In this document: positions 1 through 7,409 of the stretch, in pieces
Layout: each line of letters opens with the position of its first letter
Position numbering within the stretch: the first letter of the stretch is position 1
Assembly (NCBI RefSeq): GCF_900103455.1
Contig: NZ_FNHI01000030.1
Location: 1 to 64,000 of the forward strand
Direction: 5' to 3'
Length of the DNA: 64,000 bases
Source of the DNA: Streptomyces wuyuanensis
GTDB lineage: Bacteria; Actinomycetota; Actinomycetes; Streptomycetales; Streptomycetaceae
The notes under the pieces: model-generated
What the model was told of the DNA's origin: nothing
What the model saw: only the letters and a program-made list of their open reading frames with translations
Database searches by the model: none
Made by a program: the position numbers and the translations under genes

Positions 1-107
1 ACTTGATGGGGTAAGGCTCCCAGTAGACGACTGGGTTGATAGGCCGGATATGGAAGCCAGGTGACTGGTGGAGTTGACCGGTACTAATAGGCCGAGGGCT
101 TGTCCTC
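1..107 (+). rRNA. 23S ribosomal RNA, 3' end (partial)
   Basis: The window opens inside the last ~107 nt of a 23S rRNA gene. The conserved helix ending in GGTACTAATAGGCCGAGGGC is characteristic of actinobacterial 23S 3' ends. The exact mature 3' end is estimated from the family, not measured. A 5S gene follows about 85 nt downstream, the normal rrn order. The 16S and most of the 23S lie upstream of the window. Confidence 0.93.
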
Positions 108-192
108 AGTTGCTCGCGTCCACTGTGTTAGTTCTGAAGTAACGAACATGCCGAGACCACGTGTTGGTCGGCTGGTTCGACATCTTCATAGT

Positions 193-311
193 GTTTCGGT
201 GGTCATAGCGTTAGGGAAACGCCCGGTTACATTCCGAACCCGGAAGCTAAGCCTTTCAGCGCCGATGGTACTGCAGGGGGGACCCTGTGGGAGAGTAGGA
301 CACCGCCGAAC
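193..311 (+). rRNA. 5S ribosomal RNA
   Basis: This is a complete 5S rRNA of about 119 nt. Its 5' end GTTTCGGTGG pairs with the 3' end CACCGCCGAAC to form helix I. The internal block CCGAACCCGGAAGCTAAGCC is the conserved 5S loop region. It sits between the 23S 3' end and a strong terminator, so it is the last gene of the rrn operon. Confidence 0.95.
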
Positions 312-320
312 AATTTTTGA

Positions 321-361
321 GCCTCAACCCCCGGGTTTCACTCGGGGGTTGAGGCCTTTTT
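321..361 (+). terminator. rrn operon terminator
   Basis: A perfect 13-bp stem (GCCTCAACCCCCG at 321-333 with its complement at 343-355) closes a 9-nt loop and is followed by a T run. It is a classic intrinsic terminator directly after 5S. Confidence 0.92.
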
Positions 362-411
362 GCGTTGCCCACCGTTTCCCGACCGTGTTCTCGGTTTCCT
401 AGGCTGGGGCC

Positions 412-1056
412 ATGCGCTATGACCTCGTGATCTTCGACAACGACGGTGTCCTCGTCGACAGCGAGCCGTTGTCGAACTCGATCCTCGCCGCGTATCTGAC
501 CGAGTTGGGGCACCCCACGTCCTACGCGGAATCCGTGCGCGACTACATGGGCGCCGCGGTGCACCGGGTTCATGACCTCGTGCTGGAGCGGACGGGCAAG
601 CGGCTTCCCGAAGACTTCGACGAGACGCTGCACACTCGCGTGTTCGCCGCCTTCGAGCGCGAGTTGACGCCCGTCGCAGGGGTGCCCGAGGTACTGGGCA
701 AGCTGGCGGCCGACGGGGTGCCCTACTGCGTCGCGTCCTCCGGGAGCCATGAGCGCATCCGGGTCGGCCACCGGAAGACCGGACTGGACACCTGGTTCCG
801 CGAGGCGAACGTCTTCAGCGCCCAGGACGTGGGCCGCGGCAAACCCGCGCCGGATCTGTTCCTGTACGCCGCCGAGCGCATGGGTGTCCCTCCCGCGCGA
901 TGCGTCGTGGTCGAGGACAGCCCCCTCGGTGTGACCGCGGCCCTGGCCGCGGGCATGGACGTCTACGGCTTCACCGCGATGACGCCGGCCGAGAAGCTCC
1001 CCGGGGTCAACGGCTGCGTCGCGGACATGAGCGAGCTGCCGGGATTGCTCGTGTGA
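412..1056 (+). CDS. HAD-family phosphatase (subfamily IA)
   Basis: The 214-aa protein begins with the HAD nucleophile motif FDNDGVLVDSE (residues ~7-18). The FDNDG form, with N between the two aspartates, fits the phosphatase/beta-phosphoglucomutase-like branch. It carries motif II as CVASSGS (~105) and motif III/IV as GKPAPDLF (~145) and VVEDSPLGV (~167). It probably hydrolyses a small phosphorylated metabolite in the cytoplasm; the substrate cannot be read from sequence. No Shine-Dalgarno is seen. TAGGCT at 400-405 lies 6 nt before the ATG, so the gene may be transcribed leaderless. It is the first gene after the rrn terminator. Confidence 0.85.
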   Translation: MRYDLVIFDNDGVLVDSEPLSNSILAAYLTELGHPTSYAESVRDYMGAAVHRVHDLVLERTGKRLPEDFDETLHTRVFAAFERELTPVAGVPEVLGKLAADGVPYCVASSGSHERIRVGHRKTGLDTWFREANVFSAQDVGRGKPAPDLFLYAAERMGVPPARCVVVEDSPLGVTAALAAGMDVYGFTAMTPAEKLPGVNGCVADMSELPGLLV

Positions 1057-1061
1057 TCCAT

Positions 1062-1075
1062 CTACCCATGGGTAG
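1062..1075. promoter_or_regulatory. 14-bp perfect palindrome before MFS gene
   Basis: CTACCCATGGGTAG is a perfect palindrome centred 30 nt upstream of the MFS start. It overlaps the region where a promoter with -10 TACGCT (1086-1091) would be recognised, so it is a candidate operator. The cognate regulator is unknown. Confidence 0.4.
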
Positions 1076-1099
1076 CTGAGCGGCTTACGCTGTGCGGCC

Positions 1100-2338
1100 A
1101 TGACGGATGCGCGGTTGCGGCACGGTCGGGCCTCGTTGGCGCTGAGTTTCTTCGCCCAGGGTGTGGCCTTCGCCCTCCTGGTGACGCGGATACCCGCCAT
1201 CCAGGACCGCTATGGCATATCCGACGGGCTGCTGCCGCTCTTCCTCGCGGCGGTACCCGTCCTCGCCGGTGTCGGAAGCGTGGCGACCGAGAAGCTCGTC
1301 GCGCGCCGGCCGCCGGGATCGGTACTCCGATGGTCCCAGCCCGTGGTGCTGCTGTCGCTGCTCGCCGTGGGCGCCGGCAGCAGTGTGTGGCAGATCGCCC
1401 TGGCACTGGGGGTGTTCGGGCTCGCCGTCGGCGCGCTGGATGCCTCGATGAACATGCTCGGCGTCAGTCTGCAGCAGGCGTACGGCCGCAGCATCATGCT
1501 CGGTTTCCACGCCACCTACAGCCTCGGTGGGATCCTCGGCGCGTCCCTCTCCTGGGCGGGCGCCCACCGGGACCTGCCGCTCGCCGTGTCGTATCTGCCG
1601 GTGGTGCTCGTGCTGCTGCCCGCCGTGCTGCTGGGGAGCCGGTGGTACGTGGACGGAGGCGGTTCCGAATCGGGGAAGAGCGCCGACGGCCGGGACGCGG
1701 GGGCCACCGTCCCGTTCAGCCTGCTGCTTCCGCTGTGCCTGGTGATGGCCTTCGCCTACATCGGGGACTCCACGGTGTCCAATTGGAGCGCCAAGTACCT
1801 CCAGGACGTGCTGGGGAGTTCGGAGGAGCTGGCGACGGTCCCGTACAACGCCTACATGGTGACCACGCTGCTCGGACGTGCGGTGGGAGACCTCGGAGTC
1901 CGGCGGTTCGGGACCGCGGCCGTGGTGCGCTGTGGGTCGGTCCTGGCGGCGGTCGGGTTCGCGGTGGTCGCGGTGGCGCCCGGACCGTGGACGGGTCTTG
2001 CCGGTTTCACGCTGCTGGGGCTCGGTCTGTGCGTGATCGTGCCGCAGACGTTCGCAGCGGCGGGGCGGAGGGCCGTGTCCTACGGGGGCCCAGGGGCCGG
2101 CAACGCGGCCGTGGCACGGCTCAACGTCTTCAACTACGTGGGGTTCTTGATCGGGGCCCCGTTGGTCGGAGGACTGGGGGATGCGTGGAGCTACCGGGGA
2201 GCGATGCTCGTTCCGATGCTGTTGGTGCTCGTGACGTTGCTGTATGCCAGGTCGTTCGAGCCGGAGCCCGACCGATACGGTGTCGACCATGAGCGGCCGC
2301 GCACTGTTGATGTGGGACGAAGCGGTAACGAAGTATGA
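1100..2338 (+). CDS. MFS transporter
   Basis: The 412-aa protein is hydrophobic with about 12 predicted membrane segments and no periplasmic domain. The opening (LSFFAQGVAFALLVTRIPAIQ) and the central GLAVGALDASMNMLGV segment match YbjJ/fucose-permease-like MFS proteins. It is likely a proton-coupled exporter or permease in the cytoplasmic membrane; the substrate is unknown. No Shine-Dalgarno is visible and TACGCT lies 8 nt before the ATG, suggesting a leaderless transcript. A palindrome at 1062-1075 may control it. Its 3' end overlaps the acuC-like gene by 50 nt. Confidence 0.85.
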   Translation: MTDARLRHGRASLALSFFAQGVAFALLVTRIPAIQDRYGISDGLLPLFLAAVPVLAGVGSVATEKLVARRPPGSVLRWSQPVVLLSLLAVGAGSSVWQIALALGVFGLAVGALDASMNMLGVSLQQAYGRSIMLGFHATYSLGGILGASLSWAGAHRDLPLAVSYLPVVLVLLPAVLLGSRWYVDGGGSESGKSADGRDAGATVPFSLLLPLCLVMAFAYIGDSTVSNWSAKYLQDVLGSSEELATVPYNAYMVTTLLGRAVGDLGVRRFGTAAVVRCGSVLAAVGFAVVAVAPGPWTGLAGFTLLGLGLCVIVPQTFAAAGRRAVSYGGPGAGNAAVARLNVFNYVGFLIGAPLVGGLGDAWSYRGAMLVPMLLVLVTLLYARSFEPEPDRYGVDHERPRTVDVGRSGNEV

Positions 2339-3464
2339 CTTCGGCGCCGGCCATCCGATGGATCCGGTACGGCTGGCGCTGACCATGGGCTTGGTGCGGG
2401 CGTACGGGCTGGACCGCGCCGTCGACGTGGTGGCGGGCAAGCCCGCGGGCGAGTCCACGCTGCGGCTCGTCCACCGCGAGGACTACGTGGCGGCAGTGCG
2501 GTCGGCGTCGGCGAACCCGCGGGATGCGGACCAGGCGTACGGGCTGGGCACGATGGACGACCCGGCCTTCGCGGGCATGCACGAGGTGTCCGCGACGATC
2601 GCCGGCCAGTCCGTAGGGGCGGCGGAGGCGGTGTGGCGGGGGGAGGCCCCGCACGCCGTGAACTTCGCGGGCGGGCTGCACCACGCGATGCCGGGTTCGG
2701 CTTCGGGATTCTGCATCTACAACGACGCCTCGCTGGCGATCGCACGGCTGCTGGAGCTGGGAGCCGAGCGGGTCGCGTACGTCGATGTCGACGTGCATCA
2801 CGGCGACGGCGTGCAGGCGGCGTTCTGGGACGATCCGAGGGTGCTGACGATCTCCCTGCACGAGCATCCCCGGATGCTCTTCCCGGGCACGGGGTGGCCG
2901 GAGGAGACGGGCGGTCCGGGGGCGGGCGAGGGCTCCGCGGTGAACGTGGCGCTGCCGGCGGGGACCGGGGACGAGGGGTGGCTGCGTGCCTTCCACGCCG
3001 TCGTACCGGAGCTGCTGGCGGACTTCCGGCCGCAGGTTCTGGTCACGCAGCACGGGGCGGACACGCACTTCGAGGATCCGCTGGCGCATCTGGCGGTGTC
3101 CCTGGACGCCCAGCGGCTGGTGCAGGAGGCCTGCCACTCGCTCGCGCACGAGTACGTCGACGGCGGCCGCTGGGTGGCGCTCGGCGGCGGCGGTTACGCC
3201 GTCGTGGACGTGGTCCCGAGGTCCTGGACGCATCTGGTGGGGATCGCGGCCCATGCGCCGGTGGACCCCGAGTCGGTGATCCCGTCCTCCTGGCGGGACG
3301 AGGTGTATGCGCGGACACGGCAGTTGGGGCCCGGCCGGATGACGGACGGGCGCACGCCGGCATGGCGGCCCTGGGAGGACGGCTACGACCCGGCGGACCG
3401 GCTGGACCAGGCGGTGCTCGCGACCCGTCGGGCGGTCTTCCCGCTGCGGGGGCTGCTCGCGTAG
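2289..3464 (+). CDS. acuC: Histone deacetylase-family protein, AcuC type
   Basis: The 391-aa protein belongs to the zinc-dependent class I/II deacetylase family; bacterial AcuC removes acetyl groups from acetyl-CoA synthetase and related proteins. Seen in the sequence: FAGGLHHAMPGSASGFCIYND (active-site His-His region), VDVDVHHGDGVQ (metal-ligand Asp and His), TISLHEHP, VTQHGADTH and the C-terminal LGGGGY motif. I chose ATG 2289 over the longer frame from 2244. The protein then begins SGRALLMWDEAV like homologues, and TACGGT at 2276-2281 sits 7 nt upstream, consistent with leaderless expression. The start overlaps the MFS gene by 50 nt. Confidence 0.88.
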   Translation: MSGRALLMWDEAVTKYDFGAGHPMDPVRLALTMGLVRAYGLDRAVDVVAGKPAGESTLRLVHREDYVAAVRSASANPRDADQAYGLGTMDDPAFAGMHEVSATIAGQSVGAAEAVWRGEAPHAVNFAGGLHHAMPGSASGFCIYNDASLAIARLLELGAERVAYVDVDVHHGDGVQAAFWDDPRVLTISLHEHPRMLFPGTGWPEETGGPGAGEGSAVNVALPAGTGDEGWLRAFHAVVPELLADFRPQVLVTQHGADTHFEDPLAHLAVSLDAQRLVQEACHSLAHEYVDGGRWVALGGGGYAVVDVVPRSWTHLVGIAAHAPVDPESVIPSSWRDEVYARTRQLGPGRMTDGRTPAWRPWEDGYDPADRLDQAVLATRRAVFPLRGLLA

Positions 3465-3555
3465 CGGGCGGGCGATCCCCGGGCGTTACGCCGAGTGTGG
3501 GGATTTGCCGGGGTTTCCGGGGTGTGCCGCCGGGCGTTGCGGGACCATCGTCGCT

Positions 3556-4371
3556 GTGTTGAGCAGAGGGGCGCTGCGGGCGCATCTGTTGGCGGCGGGA
3601 CTCGCCGGCCCGGTGGCCACGACCCGGGAGGCGAGCCTGCGGAGCTACCGGCTGTTCGCGGCGCGGGACCCGAGAGCCACGCTCGGGCTCGATCCCGAAC
3701 GGGCCTGGGCGGAGCGCGATCTGCTCGCTTTGATGGCGGACAGGTGTGGGGTCTCGGGGGACCCTGCGCATGTTTCCGGCCACGATGTCATCGACCCCGA
3801 GCGTACGTTGAGCGGGCTCGACGCCTTCGCCGGGCGGTTGGCCGCGGTCGCAGAACGGCGCGGGACCGTGCTGTTCGGAACCGGTCATCCGCACAGGCTG
3901 CTCGCGTTCTACGCCTCGCTGGCAGACGCCATGTCGGCGGTGGGCTGTCTCGTTCTCACACCCGCGCAGGGCCGATGTGTCGACATAACGACCCGGTTCG
4001 GCGTACGCACGTACACCCTCGACTACGTACGGGGAGTCGCGATGATGCGAGAACCCGGAGCGCGGGACCCGGGGTGTGAGACCGGCGTGCACTCCCATTC
4101 ACCCCTCCCGGTGCGGGTCGCGCTGGAGGCTGTCGCGGAGTCCGGGGACCCGCTGCCCGAGCTGGTCGTCGGCGACCACGGCTGGGTCTGCGGCGCAGGT
4201 CAGCTCGGTTTCGAGGCCATCGGCCTGGCGGACACCGACGATCCGGCGCTGTTCGTGGGCGAGGCGGAGGGGCATGTGTCGGTGGCCGTACCGCTGGATG
4301 ACGCTGTGCGGTCCGATTACTACCAGCCGCTTACTCGCTATGTACTCAATCGAGCGTGTCTGTCACAGTAA
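3556..4371 (+). CDS. Conserved hypothetical protein ('phosphatase' in streptomycetes)
   Basis: The ~271-aa soluble protein contains LFGTGHPHRLL (~100), a cluster of Gly and His, and later VHSHSP and ELVVGDHGWVCGAGQLGFEAIGLADTDDPALFVGEAEG. The last stretch resembles a nucleotide- or substrate-binding core. Streptomyces homologues carry the loose name phosphatase; I see no diagnostic catalytic signature, so the function is unproven. GTG 3556 was chosen because the protein then starts LSRGALRAHLLAAGL as I recall for homologues; the upstream GGGA is a weak SD. It sits just before bdtA, an arrangement also found in S. coelicolor as I remember it. Confidence 0.72.
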   Translation: MLSRGALRAHLLAAGLAGPVATTREASLRSYRLFAARDPRATLGLDPERAWAERDLLALMADRCGVSGDPAHVSGHDVIDPERTLSGLDAFAGRLAAVAERRGTVLFGTGHPHRLLAFYASLADAMSAVGCLVLTPAQGRCVDITTRFGVRTYTLDYVRGVAMMREPGARDPGCETGVHSHSPLPVRVALEAVAESGDPLPELVVGDHGWVCGAGQLGFEAIGLADTDDPALFVGEAEGHVSVAVPLDDAVRSDYYQPLTRYVLNRACLSQ

Positions 4372-4425
4372 ACGGCCGATGGCTGCTCCTCTTCCCCACT
4401 CGCACCACCCGCCCCTACTCTGGGG

Positions 4426-4437
4426 AGTGAGCGCACC
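4426..4437 (+). promoter_or_regulatory. BldD-box-like site upstream of bdtA
   Basis: AGTGAGCGCACC resembles the early BldD consensus AGTGA(n)TCACC with one mismatch in the second half. It lies 30 nt before the GTG start of bdtA, named for being a BldD target in S. coelicolor. The match is imperfect and assignment is inference. Confidence 0.4.
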
Positions 4438-4466
4438 GCGACGAAGAGTCACCGGAGGGGAAGCCG

Positions 4467-4709
4467 GTGTGCGTCGTGTGCGGAAGGTACAGGTGGGTCA
4501 TGGCTGCTGGCGAAAGGCCTCTCAACGAGGTCAAGTTCCTGACCGTGGCGGAAGTCGCCTCGGTGATGCGCGTGTCGAAGATGACCGTGTACCGCTTGGT
4601 GCACAGCGGTCATCTGCCGGCGATCCGGGTGGGCAGGTCCTTCCGGGTCCCGGAGCAAGCGGTTCACGAGTACCTCCGGGAGTCCTTTGTGGGGGTCGAA
4701 TCGGCCTGA
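4467..4709 (+). CDS. bdtA: Excisionase-type HTH regulator BdtA
   Basis: This small (80 aa) DNA-binding protein is one MerR/excisionase-like winged helix: FLTVAEVASVMRVSKMTVYRLVHSG followed by IRVGRSFRVPEQAV. In S. coelicolor the homologue is a direct target of the developmental repressor BldD; its own targets are not known to me. Two starts are possible. GTG 4467 has a strong GGAGGGG Shine-Dalgarno 6 nt upstream and gives an N-terminal CVVC motif. ATG 4500 (MAAGERPL) is the start I recall from annotated homologues. A BldD-like box at 4426-4437 precedes it. The ribosomal gene for bS22 follows. Confidence 0.82.
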   Translation: MCVVCGRYRWVMAAGERPLNEVKFLTVAEVASVMRVSKMTVYRLVHSGHLPAIRVGRSFRVPEQAVHEYLRESFVGVESA

Positions 4710-4819
4710 GATGCCCCTCGGATTACAAGCTCGGAGCTCGGGCCGGTAGGCTAGGCCGACGTAGGTCGTGTGGGCCCAGACGCCCCGCACCGAGTGAAGA
4801 GAAGTGAGCGAGGGTAGTC

Positions 4820-4918
4820 GTGGGCTCTGTTATCAAGAAGCGGCGCAAGCGGATGGCCAAGAAGAAGCACCGCAAGCTGCTCAAGCGCACGCGCGTTCAG
4901 CGTCGCAACAAGAAGTAA
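4820..4918 (+). CDS. Small ribosomal subunit protein bS22 (AURKAIP1/COX24 domain)
   Basis: This GTG-started 32-residue peptide is extremely basic (over half Lys/Arg), beginning GSVIKKRRKRMAKKKHRK and ending VQRRNKK. This is the actinobacterial 30S protein bS22, homologous to the C-terminal domain of mitochondrial AURKAIP1. AGCGAGGG upstream acts as a plausible Shine-Dalgarno. A long terminator-like hairpin at 4940-4975 follows, so it can be expressed as a short transcript. Ordinary gene finders often miss it because of its length. Confidence 0.88.
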   Translation: MGSVIKKRRKRMAKKKHRKLLKRTRVQRRNKK

Positions 4919-4939
4919 GCGGCAGCTGTCCGCAAACGT

Positions 4940-4975
4940 CGTGGCCCCTTTCACCTGCGCGGTGGAGGGGCCACG
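4940..4975 (+). terminator. Terminator after bS22
   Basis: Arms CGTGGCCCCT (4940-4949) and AGGGGCCACG (4966-4975) pair perfectly, and inner CACC/GGTG extends the stem. A short GC-then-T stretch follows. It is a good intrinsic terminator candidate. Confidence 0.75.
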
Positions 4976-5104
4976 GTGCTTTCTCCGCCCGGCAGTGTCG
5001 TGCGTTGGGATCAAAGAGCGGGCAAGAAGGCCCTGCGGTCATCACAGCGCAACGTCAACCCGCTACGGTGACGCATAGCCAGGACCGAACGGAAGGCGCT
5101 GATC

Positions 5105-6160
5105 TTGGGCAAGGTCGTGCTTGTCACCGGTGTGGCCCGGCAGCTCGGGGGCCGCTTCGTACGCCGCATCCAGCGGGACCCCGAAGTGGAACGGGTGGTG
5201 GGCGTCGACGCGGTGACTCCCGAGCATCATCTCGGCGGAGCCGATTTCGTACGGGCCGACATCCGGCAGCCCGCCATAGCGCGCGTACTGGCCGAGCACG
5301 ACGTGGACACCGTGGTCCATCTGGACGTCACGGGCACACCGCTCGGCTCCGGCGGCCGTACGGCGGTCAAGGAGACCAACGTCATCGGCACCATGCAGCT
5401 GCTCGGTGCCTGCCAGAAGTCGCCGACCGTCCGGCGCCTGGTCGTGAAGTCCAGTACGAGCGTGTACGGCTCCGCCTCACGCGACCCGGCCGTCTTCACG
5501 GAGACCACGCCCCCCAAGTCCCTGCCGAGCGGCGGCTTCGCCAAGGACGCGGTCGAGGTCGAGGGGTACGTGCGCGGCTTCGCGCGCCGCAGGCCGGATG
5601 TGGCGGTGTGCGTGCTGCGCTTCGCCAACATCCTCGGGCCGCGCGCCGACTCACCGCTGGCGGACTACTTCTCGCTGCCGGTCATGCCGACCGTCCTGGG
5701 CTACGACCCCCGGCTGCAGTTCGTCCACGAGGACGACGTCGTCGACGTGCTGCGGATCGCCTCCCACGAGCCCCGCCGCGGCACGCTGAACAGCGGCACG
5801 TTCAACATCGCGGGCGACGGCGTACTGCTGCTGTCGCAGTGCTCGCGCAGACTCGGCCGTCCCACGGTGCCGGTGCTGCTGCCGGCCGTGACCTGGGTCG
5901 GCTCGGCGCTGCGTACCGTCGGCATCACCGACTTCTCGCCGGAGCAGATCCGGCTCCTCACACACGGCCGGGTGGTCAGCACCGTGCAGATGCGCGAGAC
6001 ACTCGGCTTCAACCCTGCCTACACGACCGCGGAGGCCTTCGCGGACTTCGCGCACAGCCGCGGGCCGGGCCTGCTGCCGCCGGAGACCCTGGCGAAGGCG
6101 GTCGACAAGGTCGCCGCGCTGTCGCCGGCCGGTGGCGCCACCCCACAGAGCGCCGGATAA
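5105..6160 (+). CDS. NAD-dependent epimerase/dehydratase family protein
   Basis: The 351-aa extended short-chain dehydrogenase has an N-terminal Rossmann fold with a variant dinucleotide loop (VLVTGVARQLGGRFVRRI). It continues with LDVTG, then VKSSTSVYGSASRDP (the Ser-Tyr region expected of the catalytic centre), and a long C-terminal substrate domain. The expected YxxxK pairing is not obvious, so catalysis may be altered. The start is TTG 5105, supported by GGAAGG about 9 nt upstream. The acyltransferase gene begins 15 nt after its stop, implying co-transcription and a possible envelope or lipid role (inference). Confidence 0.82.
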   Translation: MGKVVLVTGVARQLGGRFVRRIQRDPEVERVVGVDAVTPEHHLGGADFVRADIRQPAIARVLAEHDVDTVVHLDVTGTPLGSGGRTAVKETNVIGTMQLLGACQKSPTVRRLVVKSSTSVYGSASRDPAVFTETTPPKSLPSGGFAKDAVEVEGYVRGFARRRPDVAVCVLRFANILGPRADSPLADYFSLPVMPTVLGYDPRLQFVHEDDVVDVLRIASHEPRRGTLNSGTFNIAGDGVLLLSQCSRRLGRPTVPVLLPAVTWVGSALRTVGITDFSPEQIRLLTHGRVVSTVQMRETLGFNPAYTTAEAFADFAHSRGPGLLPPETLAKAVDKVAALSPAGGATPQSAG

Positions 6161-6175
6161 GGAGCGCGAGCAACG

Positions 6176-7264
6176 ATGGCGGACGCCAAGGTCATTCCGT
6201 TCGACGACGACCGGTCGCGCAACGGCGCACCGCAGCGCTCGGTGCGGCGCCGCGCCGGATCGGGCCGGCGGAAATCCGTGGCCGAGTCGGCGCGTGAGAT
6301 CCCGGTCGGATCCGTGCCGGGACAGCTGGGCGGGGAACGGGCGGTGCCGAAGGACGCCTCGGCCGGTGGCGGTACGGGCGCGTCCGCGCAACCGCCGCGC
6401 GGTCCGGGGTCTCCCGGAGCTGATGTCGGCTGGGACCGGCGCATCGCGGGCGGGCTGGCGTTTCTGCGCCGTCGGCTCACCGGCGACTACGACGTCGACG
6501 AGTTCGGCTACGACCGGGAGCTCACCGACCAGGTGCTGATGTCGCTGCTGCGGCCGCTGTACGCGAAGTACTTCCGGGTCGAGGTGAAGGGCATCGAGAA
6601 CATCCCGTCGGAGGGCGGGGCGCTGGTGGTTGCCAACCACTCCGGGACGCTGCCGCTGGACGGGCTGATGATGCAGGTGGCCGTCCACGACAACCACCCG
6701 GCCGGGAGGCATCTGCGGCTGCTCGCCGCGGACCTGGTCTTCGTGCTGCCGGTGATAAACGAACTGGCGCGCAAGGCCGGGCACACGCTGGCGTGCTCGG
6801 AGGACGCGGAACGGCTGCTGCAGCGCGGCGAGGTCGTCGGGGTGATGCCGGAGGGCTTCAAGGGCATCGGGAAGCCGTTCGGCGAGCGTTACAAGCTCCA
6901 GCGCTTCGGGCGGGGCGGTTTCGTCTCGACGGCGCTGCGGGCGGGCGTCCCGATCGTGCCCTGCTCGATCGTCGGGGCCGAGGAGATCTATCCGATGATC
7001 GGCAATGCGAAAACACTCGCGCGGCTGCTGGGGTTCCCGTATTTCCCGATCACTCCGACGTTCCCGTGGCTCGGGCCGCTGGGTGCGGTGCCGCTGCCGA
7101 CGAAGTGGACGATTCAGTTCGGGGAGCCGATTCCGACGGACGGCTATCCCCCGGAGGCGGCCGAGGACCCGATGCTGATGTTCAACCTCACCGACCAGGT
7201 GCGGGAGCAGATCCAGCACACGCTGTACAAACTGCTGGTGCAGCGGCGGTCCGTCTTCTTCTGA
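6176..7264 (+). CDS. Lysophospholipid acyltransferase family protein (PlsC-like)
   Basis: The 362-aa protein has a ~90-residue low-complexity N-terminus followed by a PlsC acyltransferase core. Block I is VVANHSGTLPLDGLM (the H-x4-D motif, here NHSGTLPLD). Block III is VGVMPEGFKGIGKPF. Block IV is VPIVPCSIVGAEEIYP. Such enzymes acylate lysophosphatidate or other glycerolipids at the inner membrane. It is co-directional with the epimerase, 15 nt apart. Transcription is stopped by a 22-bp hairpin shared with the converging rsbN gene. Confidence 0.87.
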   Translation: MADAKVIPFDDDRSRNGAPQRSVRRRAGSGRRKSVAESAREIPVGSVPGQLGGERAVPKDASAGGGTGASAQPPRGPGSPGADVGWDRRIAGGLAFLRRRLTGDYDVDEFGYDRELTDQVLMSLLRPLYAKYFRVEVKGIENIPSEGGALVVANHSGTLPLDGLMMQVAVHDNHPAGRHLRLLAADLVFVLPVINELARKAGHTLACSEDAERLLQRGEVVGVMPEGFKGIGKPFGERYKLQRFGRGGFVSTALRAGVPIVPCSIVGAEEIYPMIGNAKTLARLLGFPYFPITPTFPWLGPLGAVPLPTKWTIQFGEPIPTDGYPPEAAEDPMLMFNLTDQVREQIQHTLYKLLVQRRSVFF

Positions 7265-7333
7265 TCGCCCTGGCCGCCCTGTTCTCCTCGCCCGTCCGGT
7301 TGTCCGGTCGACGCGGGCGGGCGATCCCCGACG

Positions 7334-7382
7334 AAAGGGCGGGGGCCGGATACGCGTCGAGCGTATCCGGCCCCCGCCCTTT
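7334..7382. terminator. Bidirectional terminator between acyltransferase and rsbN
   Basis: A perfect 22-bp inverted repeat (7334-7355 with 7361-7382) closes the 5-nt loop GTCGA. The outer AAA/TTT ends give a T run on both strands. It serves the two convergent genes. Confidence 0.9.
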
Positions 7383-7409
7383 GCCATTCACCGGCCCGGG
7401 GCCCGGTGC

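Noticed and set aside
100..402. Open frame spanning the 5S rRNA
   Set aside because: It overlaps the 5S gene and terminator; the sequence is fully explained by RNA genes.
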